Part shown: one piece after another, positions 48,273 to 59,916 of the stretch
Layout of the letters: every line of letters begins with the position of its first letter
Numbering within the stretch: position 1 is the first letter of the stretch
Source of the DNA: Pegea sp. RAD2-039
Lineage: Eukaryota; Chordata; Thaliacea; Salpida; Salpidae
Assembly: GCA_034620365.1 (NCBI GenBank)
Contig: JAQGEQ010000245.1
Coordinates: 62,001-126,000 of the forward strand
Reading direction: 5' to 3'
Length of the DNA: 64,000 bases
Notes under the pieces: generated by a model
The model's database searches: none
Told to the model about the DNA's origin: nothing
What the model saw: only the letters and a program-made list of their open reading frames with translations
Program-made: the position numbers and the translations under genes

Positions 48273-49599
48273 CTAGCAATAAAAAAAGAATAATAATTAG
48301 AAGCATCGAAACTTTGAAAGTTGCATAAACCGTCAAGAGTTTAACTATTAGTATTACTGCTTAATAAGGCTTCATTGAAGTCAAATAAACATACATTAAC
48401 TAGTCTAAAACAAACAAAATTCTTTTACATATAATAGTAGTTGTTGAAAGTTCAACACTAAATATTAATGAGTATTAAAACATGAAATAAAATTTATAAA
48501 CACAACAGTGTCAAACAAAACAGTTTTGAAATTCCAAAGTCCATGTTTTTGTAAATTTAAAGAAAAATAGTAAATTATTGTTGCTGGTTTATAATCAAGA
48601 AAATATATTTTCGAATTATAGAACATGACTTGTGTGATTAATTTTGCTTAGTTTTTACGAAGTCATTTAAAATGTTTCTGAAGTGATTTTGCGAGCAAAG
48701 TGTTGTATAAAATATTATCATTTCTCTAAGCAACCATTGACAAGAGTTTAAACAAGAAGTTCAACAACAAAAATTGAATGCTATGGAAAAAATTTAAAAA
48801 AGCATTTAGTTATTTCATTGCTTATATTTTTGAATCAACAGAAAAGAAGAAAGAAAGCAACAATAATCAAACACCAAATGAATAAATTGTTTTTCCTTCA
48901 ATAAGTTTTGTAATGAGGAATTATCGAACACATGTTTGTTAAAAACACTGACCACAATAATTATCAGCTCAAAGTTCAGCTCACAAAGTCTGAATTGAAT
49001 TTTATAATGCTCTCAATAATTGGCAGCTAAGATAATGCGACAGATTATGACTTGATGAATAATTTTTAAAATGAAATTCTAATAATTCGGGTATTTGATA
49101 AATGTTTTGGGGATTTTATGGTAAAACTAATGTGTCTATTGAAAAATTAAAAATGTTGTTATTAAAATATTTGAGCATAATTTTTTTAAGTTAGGTTAAA
49201 TACTTGTTGTTGGATTTATCAAACTAATTTCTAACAAAAATTAAAATTTAAATCTGAATTTATAAATCCAGGTATTGAAGATTTTTACAGACCTACAAAA
49301 TTTAGCTTCTGAAGTTTATAGTCAATTAAACTTTAATTAGATTTTTAGGTAATTAAAATTGAAATTGATAAAGATAATTTTAGAAAGTTGTGTAATCACT
49401 AATAACTTGTTTGTCAGTTTTTGTATTCATTTAGGTTTAAGCTGAAATTTATTTTATTCTGAGACCACGATTTAAAAGGAAATACTAACAATTTTTAAGA
49501 TAAGCTAAATCTTTCTGGATATCAACAGATTGGAGTAGAGTATATGAATGAATTGTAAGAAAACCAATTAATCAATCATTGAAAAAGTCATACTGTAAC

Positions 49600-49739
49600 C
49601 AGGACGCGAACGTAGGTTAGCATGATCACAACACTAGGTAACTGTCATTAAATGATTACAATGTACATAGCATACTATGGTTTCGATCCATCGACTTCTG
49701 GGTTATGAGCCCAGCACGCTTCCGCTGCGCCACTCTGCT
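49600..49739 (-). pseudogene. Initiator tRNA-Met with damaged acceptor stem, plus tail (copy 2)
   Basis: The tRNA part covers 49,668-49,739. D-arm (GCAGCGGAAGC) and anticodon arm with CAT are canonical. The acceptor 3' strand reads GTATGCT against AGCAGAG, giving two mismatches, and the last T-stem pair is lost (CCATA). It is probably inactive. The tRNA-like tail (AGTTACCTAGTGTTGTGATC, later ACGTTCGCGTCC) runs to about 49,600. Confidence 0.7.
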
Positions 49740-49951
49740 GAAAGCAAAATTTATTCTAGCTGATTATAAAACTAGAACTATTTATAAAACTACTTTACTT
49801 AAAATTATGTGGCTTCGGAACGAGAAACTTGAGTCAGCGACAAAATCAAAAGTCACATTTTCGGCGTCAATTTAATTATTGTTTTAGGATTTTTTGAAAA
49901 CTATTTCAGTTCCAAGTTATGTAACTTTATAATTCTTACTATGCCAGTAAA

Positions 49952-50275
49952 CTATTTTATCAATACTAGAGTTATCAATGAAATTATTTTGAAGTTATTA
50001 TGATTAGTTATGATGAAATTTATCACTGCTTTAATAGTTTCAAAAATAATGACTTCATCACAATATTTAAGAGGATTTTTAATAGCCTCGATACAAATGG
50101 TGTCACTCAAGCCTTTTATTACAGTTGTTATTATTAAAAAAGTTATTAAGTATAATATCCTCATTGGTTTTTGTCTTCTAATAGAATGATGATGATATAC
50201 TAATCTGATAAATAGCATTATCAATAATAGCATATATCAGATAAGCATAAGTTGTTTCAACTTTATCACGAACAT
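49952..50275 (-). pseudogene. Multi-pass membrane fragment, 7TM-receptor-like (copy 2)
   Basis: Counterpart of 18,495-18,854. A one-base deletion after the third helix (ATAAATATAG in copy 1, ATAAAATAG here) ends the frame early at VLIK. Loop and helix substitutions are mostly non-synonymous, so little constraint is visible. Confidence 0.35.
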
Positions 50276-51963
50276 TTTATACTAGAAACCCCTTTTCAAG
50301 TACTTGTATAAAAATTCATCGGTAGAATTTTTAAATAAGAAATGAAAATTAGGATCATATCAAATCTTTCATCTTTTAAATCAATTTCTCTCTTGTCAAT
50401 TAATTAATAGTCAGGCTAAAGTTGACATCAACCAATTACTTGCAGTTTGACCCAATTTTAATACAATTTCTTTTATTAAACTTTAAATTAAAAATTTTGT
50501 AATAAATAATTGCATTTTTCTATCTAGTTTTTCAGTCACAAGATGTCGCTAGAGCTGTTTGATTCTCATTTTTGATAAAATTATAAATGTTGTATCCTCA
50601 GATCTGTTAGACAAATAGTGTTATTCAATGACTTTGACCTTACGAAACATTCTATTACTTTTTTCAATAACTCTTGTATTGAGATTTGTAATTAAAAATT
50701 AATAGTCGGTTACAAAAATTGACTCAACTTAGTGATTTCAAACTTACAAATCATACCTTAAAAAATATCGAAAAATAGTTTTAATGAAAATTAGAAAAAT
50801 CTCAAATAAGTTAATCAAAATTAGCAACAGCAATTTGTTACTATCTTTTTTTTGAACACACAAAATTTTTCTTCTTATTATAAATATTTCAAATTTATGA
50901 AATGAATAATAATTTTCGAAAAATATATTTTTCTACGGACAAATACTAGATGAAGGAACGTTTTTATAATGCAAAATATTCCTTAATTTCAGAAACCATA
51001 AAAATTTGTTGTAAATTTTTGACATCGACTATATGTCGATAGATAAATCCAAATTTAAGAATTAATTCGAACAAACTTTCAAATTTAAAACTGCTTGAAT
51101 GTTTTGATCAAAAAATTAGATTTCGTGAATTATAATTTGTCATCAAAGATTTGTCGATCTTATAGTTTTTGAATTTTAAAGAAATTGTTATTTGTCATTG
51201 TATTCAACAGGATGGTGAATTGAATTAATAAAAGTTACAAGAATTACTACCTAAAAAGATTTTTCTAATTGTTTTTTAGAGAAGATCAATAAAATTAGTG
51301 GGTAGTCAAAAAGTCAATAAACAAATGAACTGTAAGTAGTGAGTTTAATAAAACTTTATTTCTAGTTTATATTACTTTTTCTATTTTTATATCATTTCAA
51401 ATTATCCAGCAATTCATGAAAAATGAAATTGAAAATATTTGGTAAAATCTGACAAACTCAATTGAATTTTAAGCATAATTTTGAAATTTGAGTTTAGTTA
51501 AAACTTATTTCATTAATCAATAACACTTCAATTTATAGTGACGTAATCGAACAACCACAATTTTTTCATAATTCAAAAACTATAATATCGACAAATATTT
51601 GATGTCAAATTGATCATCACGTCAATTAATTATTTCAATTGAAACATTCAAATAGTTATAGTTTTAAAGTTTGCTGTTTTTGTTAGTTGTATTTGTCGGA
51701 TTATTCTATCGACAAATGGTCGATTTTAAAAATTAAGTTTCTTTTAAATACTTTCATAATAAAGGTTAATTATTTTTATGTGACCTTCAATGTTAAATAG
51801 GTTCATAAGTAGTTTTTAGTTATCTTTGACAAGTCGTTAATTGATGCTTATTTTAAGTAATTCTTCGATCCTGTAATTTAACTCACTAATATTTTTAAAT
51901 TATTTTTTTAAATTGCAGGATAGTTTGAATGGATTTAAAAATATATACAAATAAATCTATAAT

Positions 51964-54080
51964 CTTTAAAATTATAAAAATAAAACTATAATAGAAACAT
52001 CTACCAACTGAAAAGTTGAAAAAAACAAAGTAATATTTTTAACTTCTACTAATAATATGTTTTTTCATGAATTGCTTAATAATTTGTAAGATTGAAAAAT
52101 ATAAATTTAAGTATAAAATTTAAAACAAAAACAATATTACAACTGAATATTGCTAAACTAATTTTTTGACTCTTTTACTTTTGAATTAATTTATTGATAC
52201 TCTTTAAAAAAAAATTTTAATATTTTTAGTTTGTAATCATCGTAAGTTTTTGTAAATCAAATCATTTTCACATTGAATACAAAGACGAACCACAATTTCT
52301 TCAAAATTCAAACAATGTAATATCGACAAACATTTGATGTAAAATAGAAAATCACGCTAATTAGTATTATCAAATGAAATATTCAAATAATTCTTTTATT
52401 TGAAGATTCGCTGTTGTTTGTAATTATTGGACTCATTTATCGACAGGTGGTCGATCTCAATAATTTCTACCTTGAAAAAAGATTTGGTGAAAGCTAGAAA
52501 ATAATTCTTAATATAAGGATATCTCTTCATCTAGTGTTTGTCAGGAGAAAAAATAGTTTTTAAAATTTGTATTTTCTTTAATAGTATAATTTAGTTAAAA
52601 TTTTTTATTTCTTTTGTAAACAATCTTATTAAATGAAATATTTCCTACATAACAGTGCATAATACATTTTTGTTTCAAAATTTTAAATGATTTTTTAAAA
52701 CTAAAACGGCTACCTATACTTTTTATGTAAAGCTAATTGTATAAAACTGAAAAAAGAGATAATGAATTGTAACGATAACAATAGATTAATAAAAATGTTA
52801 TAAAACTATCAATAAATTCTTTTTTGGATACTTAACATACAACTCGTACATATACATTAAACATTTTTATAAATTTGTCAAAACATTTGAATATAAAAAT
52901 TTAGAAATTAAATACTTGAAGGAGAAACGATTCGAAACTCTCGTTAAACATCATAAAAAAACCGAAAAAAAGTTTACAAAAAGAAAACAGTAAAATAACT
53001 TTGAAATTTAAATAACTTGAAACCTTATGACACAAGCAAGAAAGAGCTATGAAATTTTATGATCACTATAGTTTCAACAAACTTATTATAATTATGTCGT
53101 TAAAAATTACATAAAACATTCCAGTAAATAGGAAAAGAAACATCAACGGAAATTCTTCTTTTTTTGAAGATTCTATCAGTCAATGATTTACGCCTACAAG
53201 CAAATCACTATTATTTTTCAATCAAAGAAATACAAAAATGTTTACAAAAAAGTGAGGAAAAAATCTGTAATTCAAGTAAGAATATAGAGTTTTGATATAT
53301 TTCAGCTAAAGATTTTTTATATTTGTTTTAGTGACAAAAGTGATTTCTTGATACATTAACATTTTCGTCTATACAAAAATAAAAGCTTAAAATGTTTGAA
53401 ATGAAAAAAATGTAAATTAAAAACGTTTGTAATTTGCAGAATGTGATAAAAATGAATAGTAATTAATTCATAGATCTTTATTACAAAAAAATATAAAAAA
53501 AAAGTTAAAAAAAAAAACATTTGTTTTTGAAACTTTAGTCTGCTTTGAAACGAAAAGCTTAATTGTTAAAATAGTTTTGTTTTCAATTTAAGCTAAATTA
53601 TTCATATTTCCACAAAGTTTAAAATAAGCCTTAAAAATAAAGTTATCAAATATCACTTACAAAAACATCGCCTGAAGCAATGCAAGGATTTCAAAATTAT
53701 TTATCTTCAGCGACTTCTAGCGTCAACTTTTTTTGACTATAAAAACAAAAACTCAAAATTGTTTAATTATCTTTTTATAGGTAATAAGAGTGGCATTCAG
53801 TGGAAAACTGTTTAAACCAGGTTTTATTTAAATAAATATTTTAGTTTCAAAAGTAACTTTTTAATCAATTGAGTTTGTTTAGCTAACATCAAATGCATTT
53901 TGTAAATTTGTACTTTTGCTAAAATATCTTCAAGACGTTGAAAACTTTTTTAACAATTTAAAGCTAAAAGGTAAAGTTTCAAACATTTCTCCACTATATT
54001 TTAAAACTATAAGTTTGTTTCTTTGTGATAAACTCAAAAGATCTTTTTCACATCATGTTAGTAATAATGCTATTTGAGAT
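51964..54080. repeat. Repeat-derived AT-rich DNA, no gene
   Basis: Contains a reversed palindrome (TATCGACAGGTGGTCGAT near 52,438), a reversed CTAGTGTTTGTCAGGAG module near 52,533, a reversed hairpin motif at 53,708-53,727 with one change (GACTTC), and the TGAAGCAATGCAAGG block. Nothing looks coding until the RRM exon. Confidence 0.5.
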
Positions 54081-54251
54081 ATGTTTACAGATAAACTAAG
54101 AGATTGTTTCAAGAAATTTGGCGATATTAACGACTGCGTGATAAAACGAATTCCAAGGACAAGAGCTTCGTCAGGTTTCGGTATAATGTTTTTCGCTGAA
54201 CCTGAATCTGTTGAACAAGCAGTTATGTTTGTTTTAAAAGAGTTAATATGA
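54081..54251 (+). CDS. RRM (RNA-recognition motif) exon, Musashi/hnRNP-A-like
   Basis: The frame encodes DKLRDCFKKFGDINDCVIKR, then IPRTRASSGFGIMFFAEPES and VEQAV. This is the second half of an RRM: helix 1 (LRDCFKKFG), strand 2, RNP1 (SGFGIMFF, usually RGFGFVxF), and helix 2. The wording is closest to Musashi/DAZAP/hnRNP-A RRMs. RNP1 aromatic positions are partly replaced (I and M), so RNA binding may be weak. GTTTACAG at 54,083-54,090 is a 3' splice site that splits the codon GAT. The first RRM strand (RNP2) should be in an upstream exon that I did not find. Stop TGA at 54,249-54,251. It may be the last exon of a gene or an orphan fragment. Confidence 0.6.
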   Translation: MFTDKLRDCFKKFGDINDCVIKRIPRTRASSGFGIMFFAEPESVEQAVMFVLKELI

Positions 54252-54527
54252 GTTAATTAAAAACATTTCTATTTTAATATTTAGAAACAGTTTCATTAAA
54301 AATTGATTTAATTATTTTACATTAGAAGTATTTTTATTAATATTAATCAAAAAAATTATTTGAAAATTTAAAATCTAAAACGTAATAAGTAAAAAACTTA
54401 AATTAATTTAAAATTGTTGTCATACTTATCTTTACAGACAAAAATTAATGATTTTTAAATCACAATTAAATTTTCATTTTCACATCTTAAAAATTTATAT
54501 TGTCAAACAAAAAATATAAATTGTCTT
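54252..54527. other. AT-rich spacer
   Basis: Nothing recognised. Confidence 0.4.
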
Positions 54528-54875
54528 TTTATAAGTTGTTTTTATTATGTAACCAGCTTTTCAATATTTAGAATAAAGAAATATAATTTGATCTTTTTGA
54601 CAAATTAGTTATTAAAATTTAAAATTTATACATTTTTTGTTTTCGGTCATTCTGTCAATTTGAAAATTACCTTTGGTTCACGAACAAAGGAAAATTATTA
54701 ATTATAAGTTCACTTTAGTTGAAATATTAGAAATATACTAGTTTTGATGTAATTTCAAGTCTAAATAGTTGAAAAACTTTTTGGCTACAATAGTTGTGAT
54801 TAATTAAAACCTAAGTCTGTATTATGGCTTGCTTCAGCAGAGAAGGGCCATGCTGTAAGCCAGGAAATCCGGTTG
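54528..54875. repeat. Inverted repeat, partner at 8.1-8.5 kb
   Basis: Reverse complement of 8,090-8,452; carries the MACFSREG block at its outer end, after which the two copies diverge. Confidence 0.7.
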
Positions 54876-55107
54876 TTACCAAGACAAAAGGATTCCATTT
54901 TCCACGACAACAAAGTTATACGGCAGAAAGGACATACTGATGAAGCTACATCCAGCTGATGTTGCAGTAGCTGTCAGAACGATACTAGAGAACAGAAATG
55001 TTATGCTTACAGAGTTTCAACTCAGGTTTTAAATTAGGAGTCTTGCATCTCCTAGAAGTAATGTTATGAAACAGACCAACATGGCGCTTATATCGAGGTT
55101 GAATTGA
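54824..55107 (+). pseudogene. Decayed coding segment of raised GC
   Basis: An ATG frame gives MACFSREGPCCKPGNPVV and ends at TGA 54,940 (38 codons). An overlapping frame open from 54,859 looks more coding further on: TTTKLYGRKDILMKLHPADV, then RTILENRNVMLTEFQ, with a TAA at 55,030-55,032, and the same frame continues (SLASPRSNVMKQTNMALISR) to TGA at 55,107. G+C is near double that of the flanks. It is best read as an old coding sequence with a frameshift and a stop. Only its first ~75 bp are repeated (8,049-8,144). The family is not recognised. Confidence 0.4.
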
Positions 55108-57040
55108 GTTTTCTTTTTTAATTGTCATTTTCTTTATCAAATGCATCTATGAAATATTATGTCGATAGCAATAATTAAATCTCTTTATTAATTCTTTAGT
55201 CACAAGATTTCTTTATAATAGTTTTATTATCATATTTTATAAAATTATGTTTTGTGTTAACATCTATTAGACAAGCATTTTTTATTTTTGACTTTGGATT
55301 TACAGAGCATTTTTCTAAATATTTATAAAGAATTTAATTTCAAATTATTCTGATCATTATTTTGATTTTAATGTATATTTTGTCATTTCATTTATTCATT
55401 ACAATAAATCCGAAATGGTTGCCTGAAGAGAGCACCTCTCGTAACACATTCTCACAAACAACATCTATTTAGTCAACAATATAGAAAGCAATGGATGTAA
55501 CACTAGCATTTCAGTAGTCCTCCAAGCATATAACACTGTAAACTTGCAAAAAAGGAAAAATTCACAGTTTGGAAATGACAATATTGGAAATATTATAACT
55601 TCTGCTTGAACAACACGAGTGATTCTGACATGGCAATGTTTGATAGCAGCTGATTCAATGTATTAATTGTACGGTATGAGAAACCATTTTATTAAGATTT
55701 ACAAACTCACTTTAATTAAGATATGAAAAATTTACAGATATTACAATATATATCAAACTCATATATGAAACATATCGCTGATAGTAATATTCAAAATTAA
55801 TTGTAAACTAAATAATGAGGGTCATGAAAATGCAACCACATAAAAAAGTCGATCAAAATGTGTGAAGCTAAAACTTGTTTGGAGTTTGAGGAAAACGTCA
55901 TCGACATTTAGTCGACTTCAAAATAAAAACATCAATGTTTGTTATTGCATATGCAAACTTTTGATATGTAAGCCTAATTTATATAAACTTTTTTAAATCT
56001 AGTATTTGTCCGGATAAAAACAAAGCTTTTAACATCATTACCTTCTCGGAAGATTTGATTCAATTTTTTGAACATTTTTACTATTTAAAAATAAAATATT
56101 AAATTTTAATTTTGTTGTTACTACTTTTCAAATTTGAATTTTATGTTTTATTATAAAAATTTAAGAAATCTAATTTGCTTTAAAATCAGTTGGATTATTT
56201 CTTATGTAAAAAAATTTGAATAATTTTGCAGGAAATTTTTGTTTATTTCTTAATAAAACAATAGCAAAAATATGTTATGTATCTAATAATTATTATATCT
56301 CGTTTTATCAATCATTATAATAAATGTTAAAATTAATAATTATTATCACAAACCAAATATATATACAAAAGTATTAATTATTTCCATTGTAATAATTTAC
56401 TTTGGTATATAGAGTATTTGTTTGGTGAATAATACTTTTTTCAAAAATATTATTTCTTTTGCATATATTTTTATTTGAAATTTTGAGGACAACTTTGTTG
56501 TTTGATAATAATCTAAAACTTTTTTACTAAATGGTAATTATTAGATTTACGATTTCTAGAAATCTTTTTATTTTAAGATTAAAATGAAATCATTTTATGG
56601 AAAAGAATTTAAATATTTATGAATAGTTAAAAGGATTGTTTTGTAAGTTTAAAGTCACTCAGCAGAATTTCTTTTTTAATAGATGTAAATACAATTCAAT
56701 TAAAATATCTAAAAAGATAAAAATAGAACAATTCATAAAAGAAACATCTTAATGATGATTGAAAAGTGAAAAGTAAAATTGAAAATGAGAATAAAATGAT
56801 CTTTTGAAATCTTCAAGATTATTTCATCAAAATTAGTTAATATATTTTACACAAAAAGTATTTTTATTATTTTTTAAACTTTAATAACAAAAAGAAAAAT
56901 GTATCAGTAAGTAAAAAATAGATTAATTTGAAGTTTAATTATTCAACCATTATCAACCATTATTCACCAAATTATTCAAGGATCTTTCTTTTTTTATGAA
57001 TATTTAAAATCAAAATAGTTTTTAAATAATCTCTTCAAAA
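55108..57040. other. Mostly AT-rich, with an exon-like patch on the minus strand at 55.4-55.7 kb
   Basis: At about 55,400-55,690 G+C rises. On the minus strand one frame reads LNQLLSNIAMSESLVLFKQK. Further on, after a good 3' splice site (TTTTTTGCAAGTTTACAG), a second open stretch reads LYAWRTTEMLVLHPLLSILL, a TAG, then MLFVRMCYERCSLQ. This could be two exons of a broken gene. The rest is repeat-derived (a CATCGACATTTAGTCGA palindrome near 55,900 and a CTAGTATTTGTCCGGA module at 55,999) or low complexity. Confidence 0.3.
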
Positions 57041-57044
57041 ATAG

Positions 57045-57153
57045 GTTTAATATCCGCAAGATTTCATTGCGAAGTGGAACACGATCTTTGGCAAGGATGT
57101 ATAAGCCGGAAGTTGATGAGTTCAAAATAACATCTAATGTCGATCGAAGGTGA
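57045..57153 (+). CDS. Exon-like segment, 35 codons, unrecognised
   Basis: After CAAAAATAG (possible 3' splice site) the frame encodes FNIRKISLRSGTRSLARMYK, then PEVDEFKITSNVDRR and TGA. Base composition is about 40-45% G+C in a 25% background, and codons such as CGC, CCG and CGA are unlike random local sequence. Directly after the stop are TGACATCATCAGCATG and CGACGTCATCA, resembling the CRE cluster at 34.5-35.1 kb. It is probably a fragment of a gene; no family is recognised. Confidence 0.35.
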
Positions 57154-58004
57154 CATCATCAGCATGCGACGTCATCAGTGATTGATTTGATTCTTTTTTA
57201 GTTTGAAAGAAGATGAGCATCAAATTAAGATATTGGTAAGATCTTGATCTTAATGCTGATGATTTTGATGATGAGTCTTTATAAATTTATCTATTAAAAA
57301 AAAATACAATTATTCCTTAAGACCAAAATAATTTTTTTAATAATCACTTAGAAAACAGATTTAATAGTATTCAATAAGATAGCTAACTCAAATAAAGTTC
57401 TTAAATTACTTTTTCTCCTTTTTTGTTTAGTTTTAATTCAACAAAAGTAGAATAATTTTATCTGCTAATAAAAAGTATTTATTAAAAATAAAAATGTTAA
57501 TTTTTATTCTAAAATTTCCTTAAAAGTAAATTTTATTGAAAACTGAGATATATCCAAAACTAGAAATTTGAATTTGAAATATTTTGAAGTAAATTTATTT
57601 TGGGAAAACTATTAAAGGAGAAAAACAAAACATGAAAAAAGTTTAGATAATTTTCCAAAATATTATTTGTTTTTATGAAATTTTAATATATAGTTTTAAG
57701 TTTAGGTTTGCTAATAACAGCTACTGTTTTTATTTCTTAATAATTTTATTTATTTTGTTTATTTCTATTTTTTCATCATATTATCATTCTTGAAAACGAT
57801 TGAAAAAGATTTTTTGTAAAACAACATTACTGATATTTAATTTGAATAAAAATAAAATAGTAAATAATAATATTTGCTAAAAATATTCAAAATTTGAAAG
57901 AGAAAATTACTTTTATCTAAATTTGATTTTTTTGTTATTCGGTTTTTTAAACTTCAAAATCTAAAAGATTTCTAAAACATTTTTTTTGTAAGAAAATTAT
58001 TCTT
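57154..58004. other. AT-rich spacer, nothing recognised
   Basis: After the CRE-like remnant (57,151-57,181) the sequence is low-complexity AT-rich DNA without a supported feature. Confidence 0.4.
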
Positions 58005-59563
58005 AATATTTGCATTTTTCCTCACTTTTATTAAAGTTTAGTAAATTAAACTTTAAACTGAAACTTTTTTAAAATTTAATTGCATTTTACTATTTATTTT
58101 TCGGTCACAAGATGTCACTATAACAGTTTTATATTTATTTTTTTAAACTTACAAACGTTGTATCCTCCTATCTGTGAGAGAAATAGTGTTACTCAGTGAC
58201 TTTGAGCTTACAAAACATTGTTTATTAATATTCATACAAGGTTTATTCATACTCATACAATTAGCTTTATATCAGTAGTATTTGTAAAAGTCTTAGTTTT
58301 AAAAAATCAATAAACAGTTTAAATCTAAAATATTTTATCACTAAGAGTAGGAAACATTTTTCTATAAGATTGATAGCAAAAAACAATAAAAATCGTTTCA
58401 CAGTTTTACATAAATCAAACTTTCAAAGATAGCTAAAAATTTTACAAAATCAATTTTTCCTGACAAATACTAGATGAGAAGATTTTTTATATAAAGAAAT
58501 GTTCGTTGACTTACATTATGGTTTTTACCATTTATTATGATGTAATTAAATTTTGATATCGACCGTTTGTCGATAGAATAATTCGACAGAAAGAACTAAC
58601 AGGTAACAGCAAACTTTTAAATTAAAAGCTGCTTGATTATTTCGTTTAATAATAATAATTGACATGAATTTTAATTTGGCATCAAATATTTGTCGATATT
58701 ATAGTTTTTAAATCTTGAAGAAATTATGGTTTATCGTTGTATTCAATGGGATTGTGATTTGATTTACAAAAACGTTCGATGGTTACTAGCTAAACAATTT
58801 TCTTTTGTAATTTATTAGCTAAATGAATTTTTATAAGTAATATCAATTAAGTTATTTGGTAGTAAAATGATTAGAAATTAAAGCTACTATAAACTAACGA
58901 TAGTATAATAATTTTTTTCTCAACTTTCAATAACAATTGTACAGATAACTTGTCGGTGATGTAATTAGAAAGTTGTAATTTGGTCATAGTAATTAACCAG
59001 TTTAAATTTTAACTTTCTCCTATTTTTTATTAGTGCCATTAGAGAAAGTTTAATCTTAATTTCTGCTTCTAATAATTAGTTATTAGTAAAAATTTTATTG
59101 GAATAGAGATATTTGGTTATTTCCATTCTTTGTTATTGTTATAACTTATGTTATTGTTCTTCTTTCAATGAAATAAATCAAAAATGCTTCATACTAGAAA
59201 ATTTACACAACAAACGAAGAAGAAACTATCTTTACAAAATCATTTCAAATTTAAACTGTAATTTTAAAAATATTCTAACGTGAAACTTGCGAATATCAAA
59301 CAAATTTAAAAGCTTTTTATTTTGTTAAATTACTGTTTTTAACTGAGAAATAATAATTTGAGTTGCTTTATTTGCAAATGTGAAATTTTGTGAAATAAAA
59401 AGTAAGTTGGAAAAAAATTTATAAAGTTCAAATAGAAAGTTGAAGACAGTTTGATTCAAATCATAACAAGTAGTATATCGACGCTATACTTAAAATAAAA
59501 ACAAGTCTGAATAACAAAATCAGTGAACCAGAACTTATTCAGTCTGATATGAAGTTTGATTTG
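58005..59563. repeat. Inverted copy of the left-end repeat (1-1,483)
   Basis: Contains CACAAGATGTCACTATAACA, the GAGAAATAGTGTTACTCAG block, CTGACAAATACTAGATGAG at 58,459, the TATCGACCGTTTGTCGATA palindrome at 58,557, GACAGATAACTTGTCGG near 58,930..58,955 in AT-rich context, and the outer edge CAAGTAGTATATCGACGC near 59,468. Confidence 0.75.
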
Positions 59564-59706
59564 ATAAAAAAAACGAAAAATAAGAAAAATATTAGATATA
59601 AGTTTTGGTTTGTACAAAAATAAAGTTTGTTAATCGAACCATGTTTGTATAATCTTGTCTGGTAGACACATCAAAATTCTATTTTTTATGTTTATAATTT
59701 TTTTAG

Positions 59707-59860
59707 TCATTTTATTCACAAACCAACTATCTCAATTGAAGAAGGGATTTCCCGTTTAGTTAACTTTCTTGTATCACGTAAGTCGGATGCAGTCATGTGG
59801 AACGAGTTAGTCGATATGACTTTGACCTTGCTGCAATTTACTAAACAAAAAATACTCTAA
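59707..59860 (+). CDS. Exon-like segment, 50 codons, unrecognised
   Basis: TATAATTTTTTTAG, a strong-looking 3' splice site, is followed by an open frame encoding HFIHKPTISIEEGISRLVNF, LVSRKSDAVMWNELVDM and TLTLLQFTKQKIL, then TAA. G+C is well above background. The last ~25 coding bases and the next 50 match the minus-strand exon-like frame at 44,654-44,748. A 14-bp insertion here shifts the frame, so the downstream part (LKQLPNGN) is read only in the other locus. It may be the end of a gene or a fragment. Confidence 0.4.
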
Positions 59861-59916
59861 AACAACTCCCTAATGGAAATTTGCACTTTTTAAACTACTT
59901 TTTAATTTAAAATTCT

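Larger units (their letters stand above)
42228..51963. repeat. Segmental duplication, copy 2 (~9.7 kb)
   Basis: Collinear with 10,836-20,544. The right edge is sharp at CTATAAT, 51,963. Its genes are annotated separately. Stretches without a supported gene are 43.6-44.2, 44.8-45.5, 48.3-49.6 and 50.3-52.0 kb. Confidence 0.9.

Noticed and set aside
54824..54940. THAP-type zinc finger (GFHFPRQ resembling the SFHxFP motif)
   Set aside because: The C-x2-4-C spacing, the tryptophan and the C-x2-H pair of THAP domains are missing.
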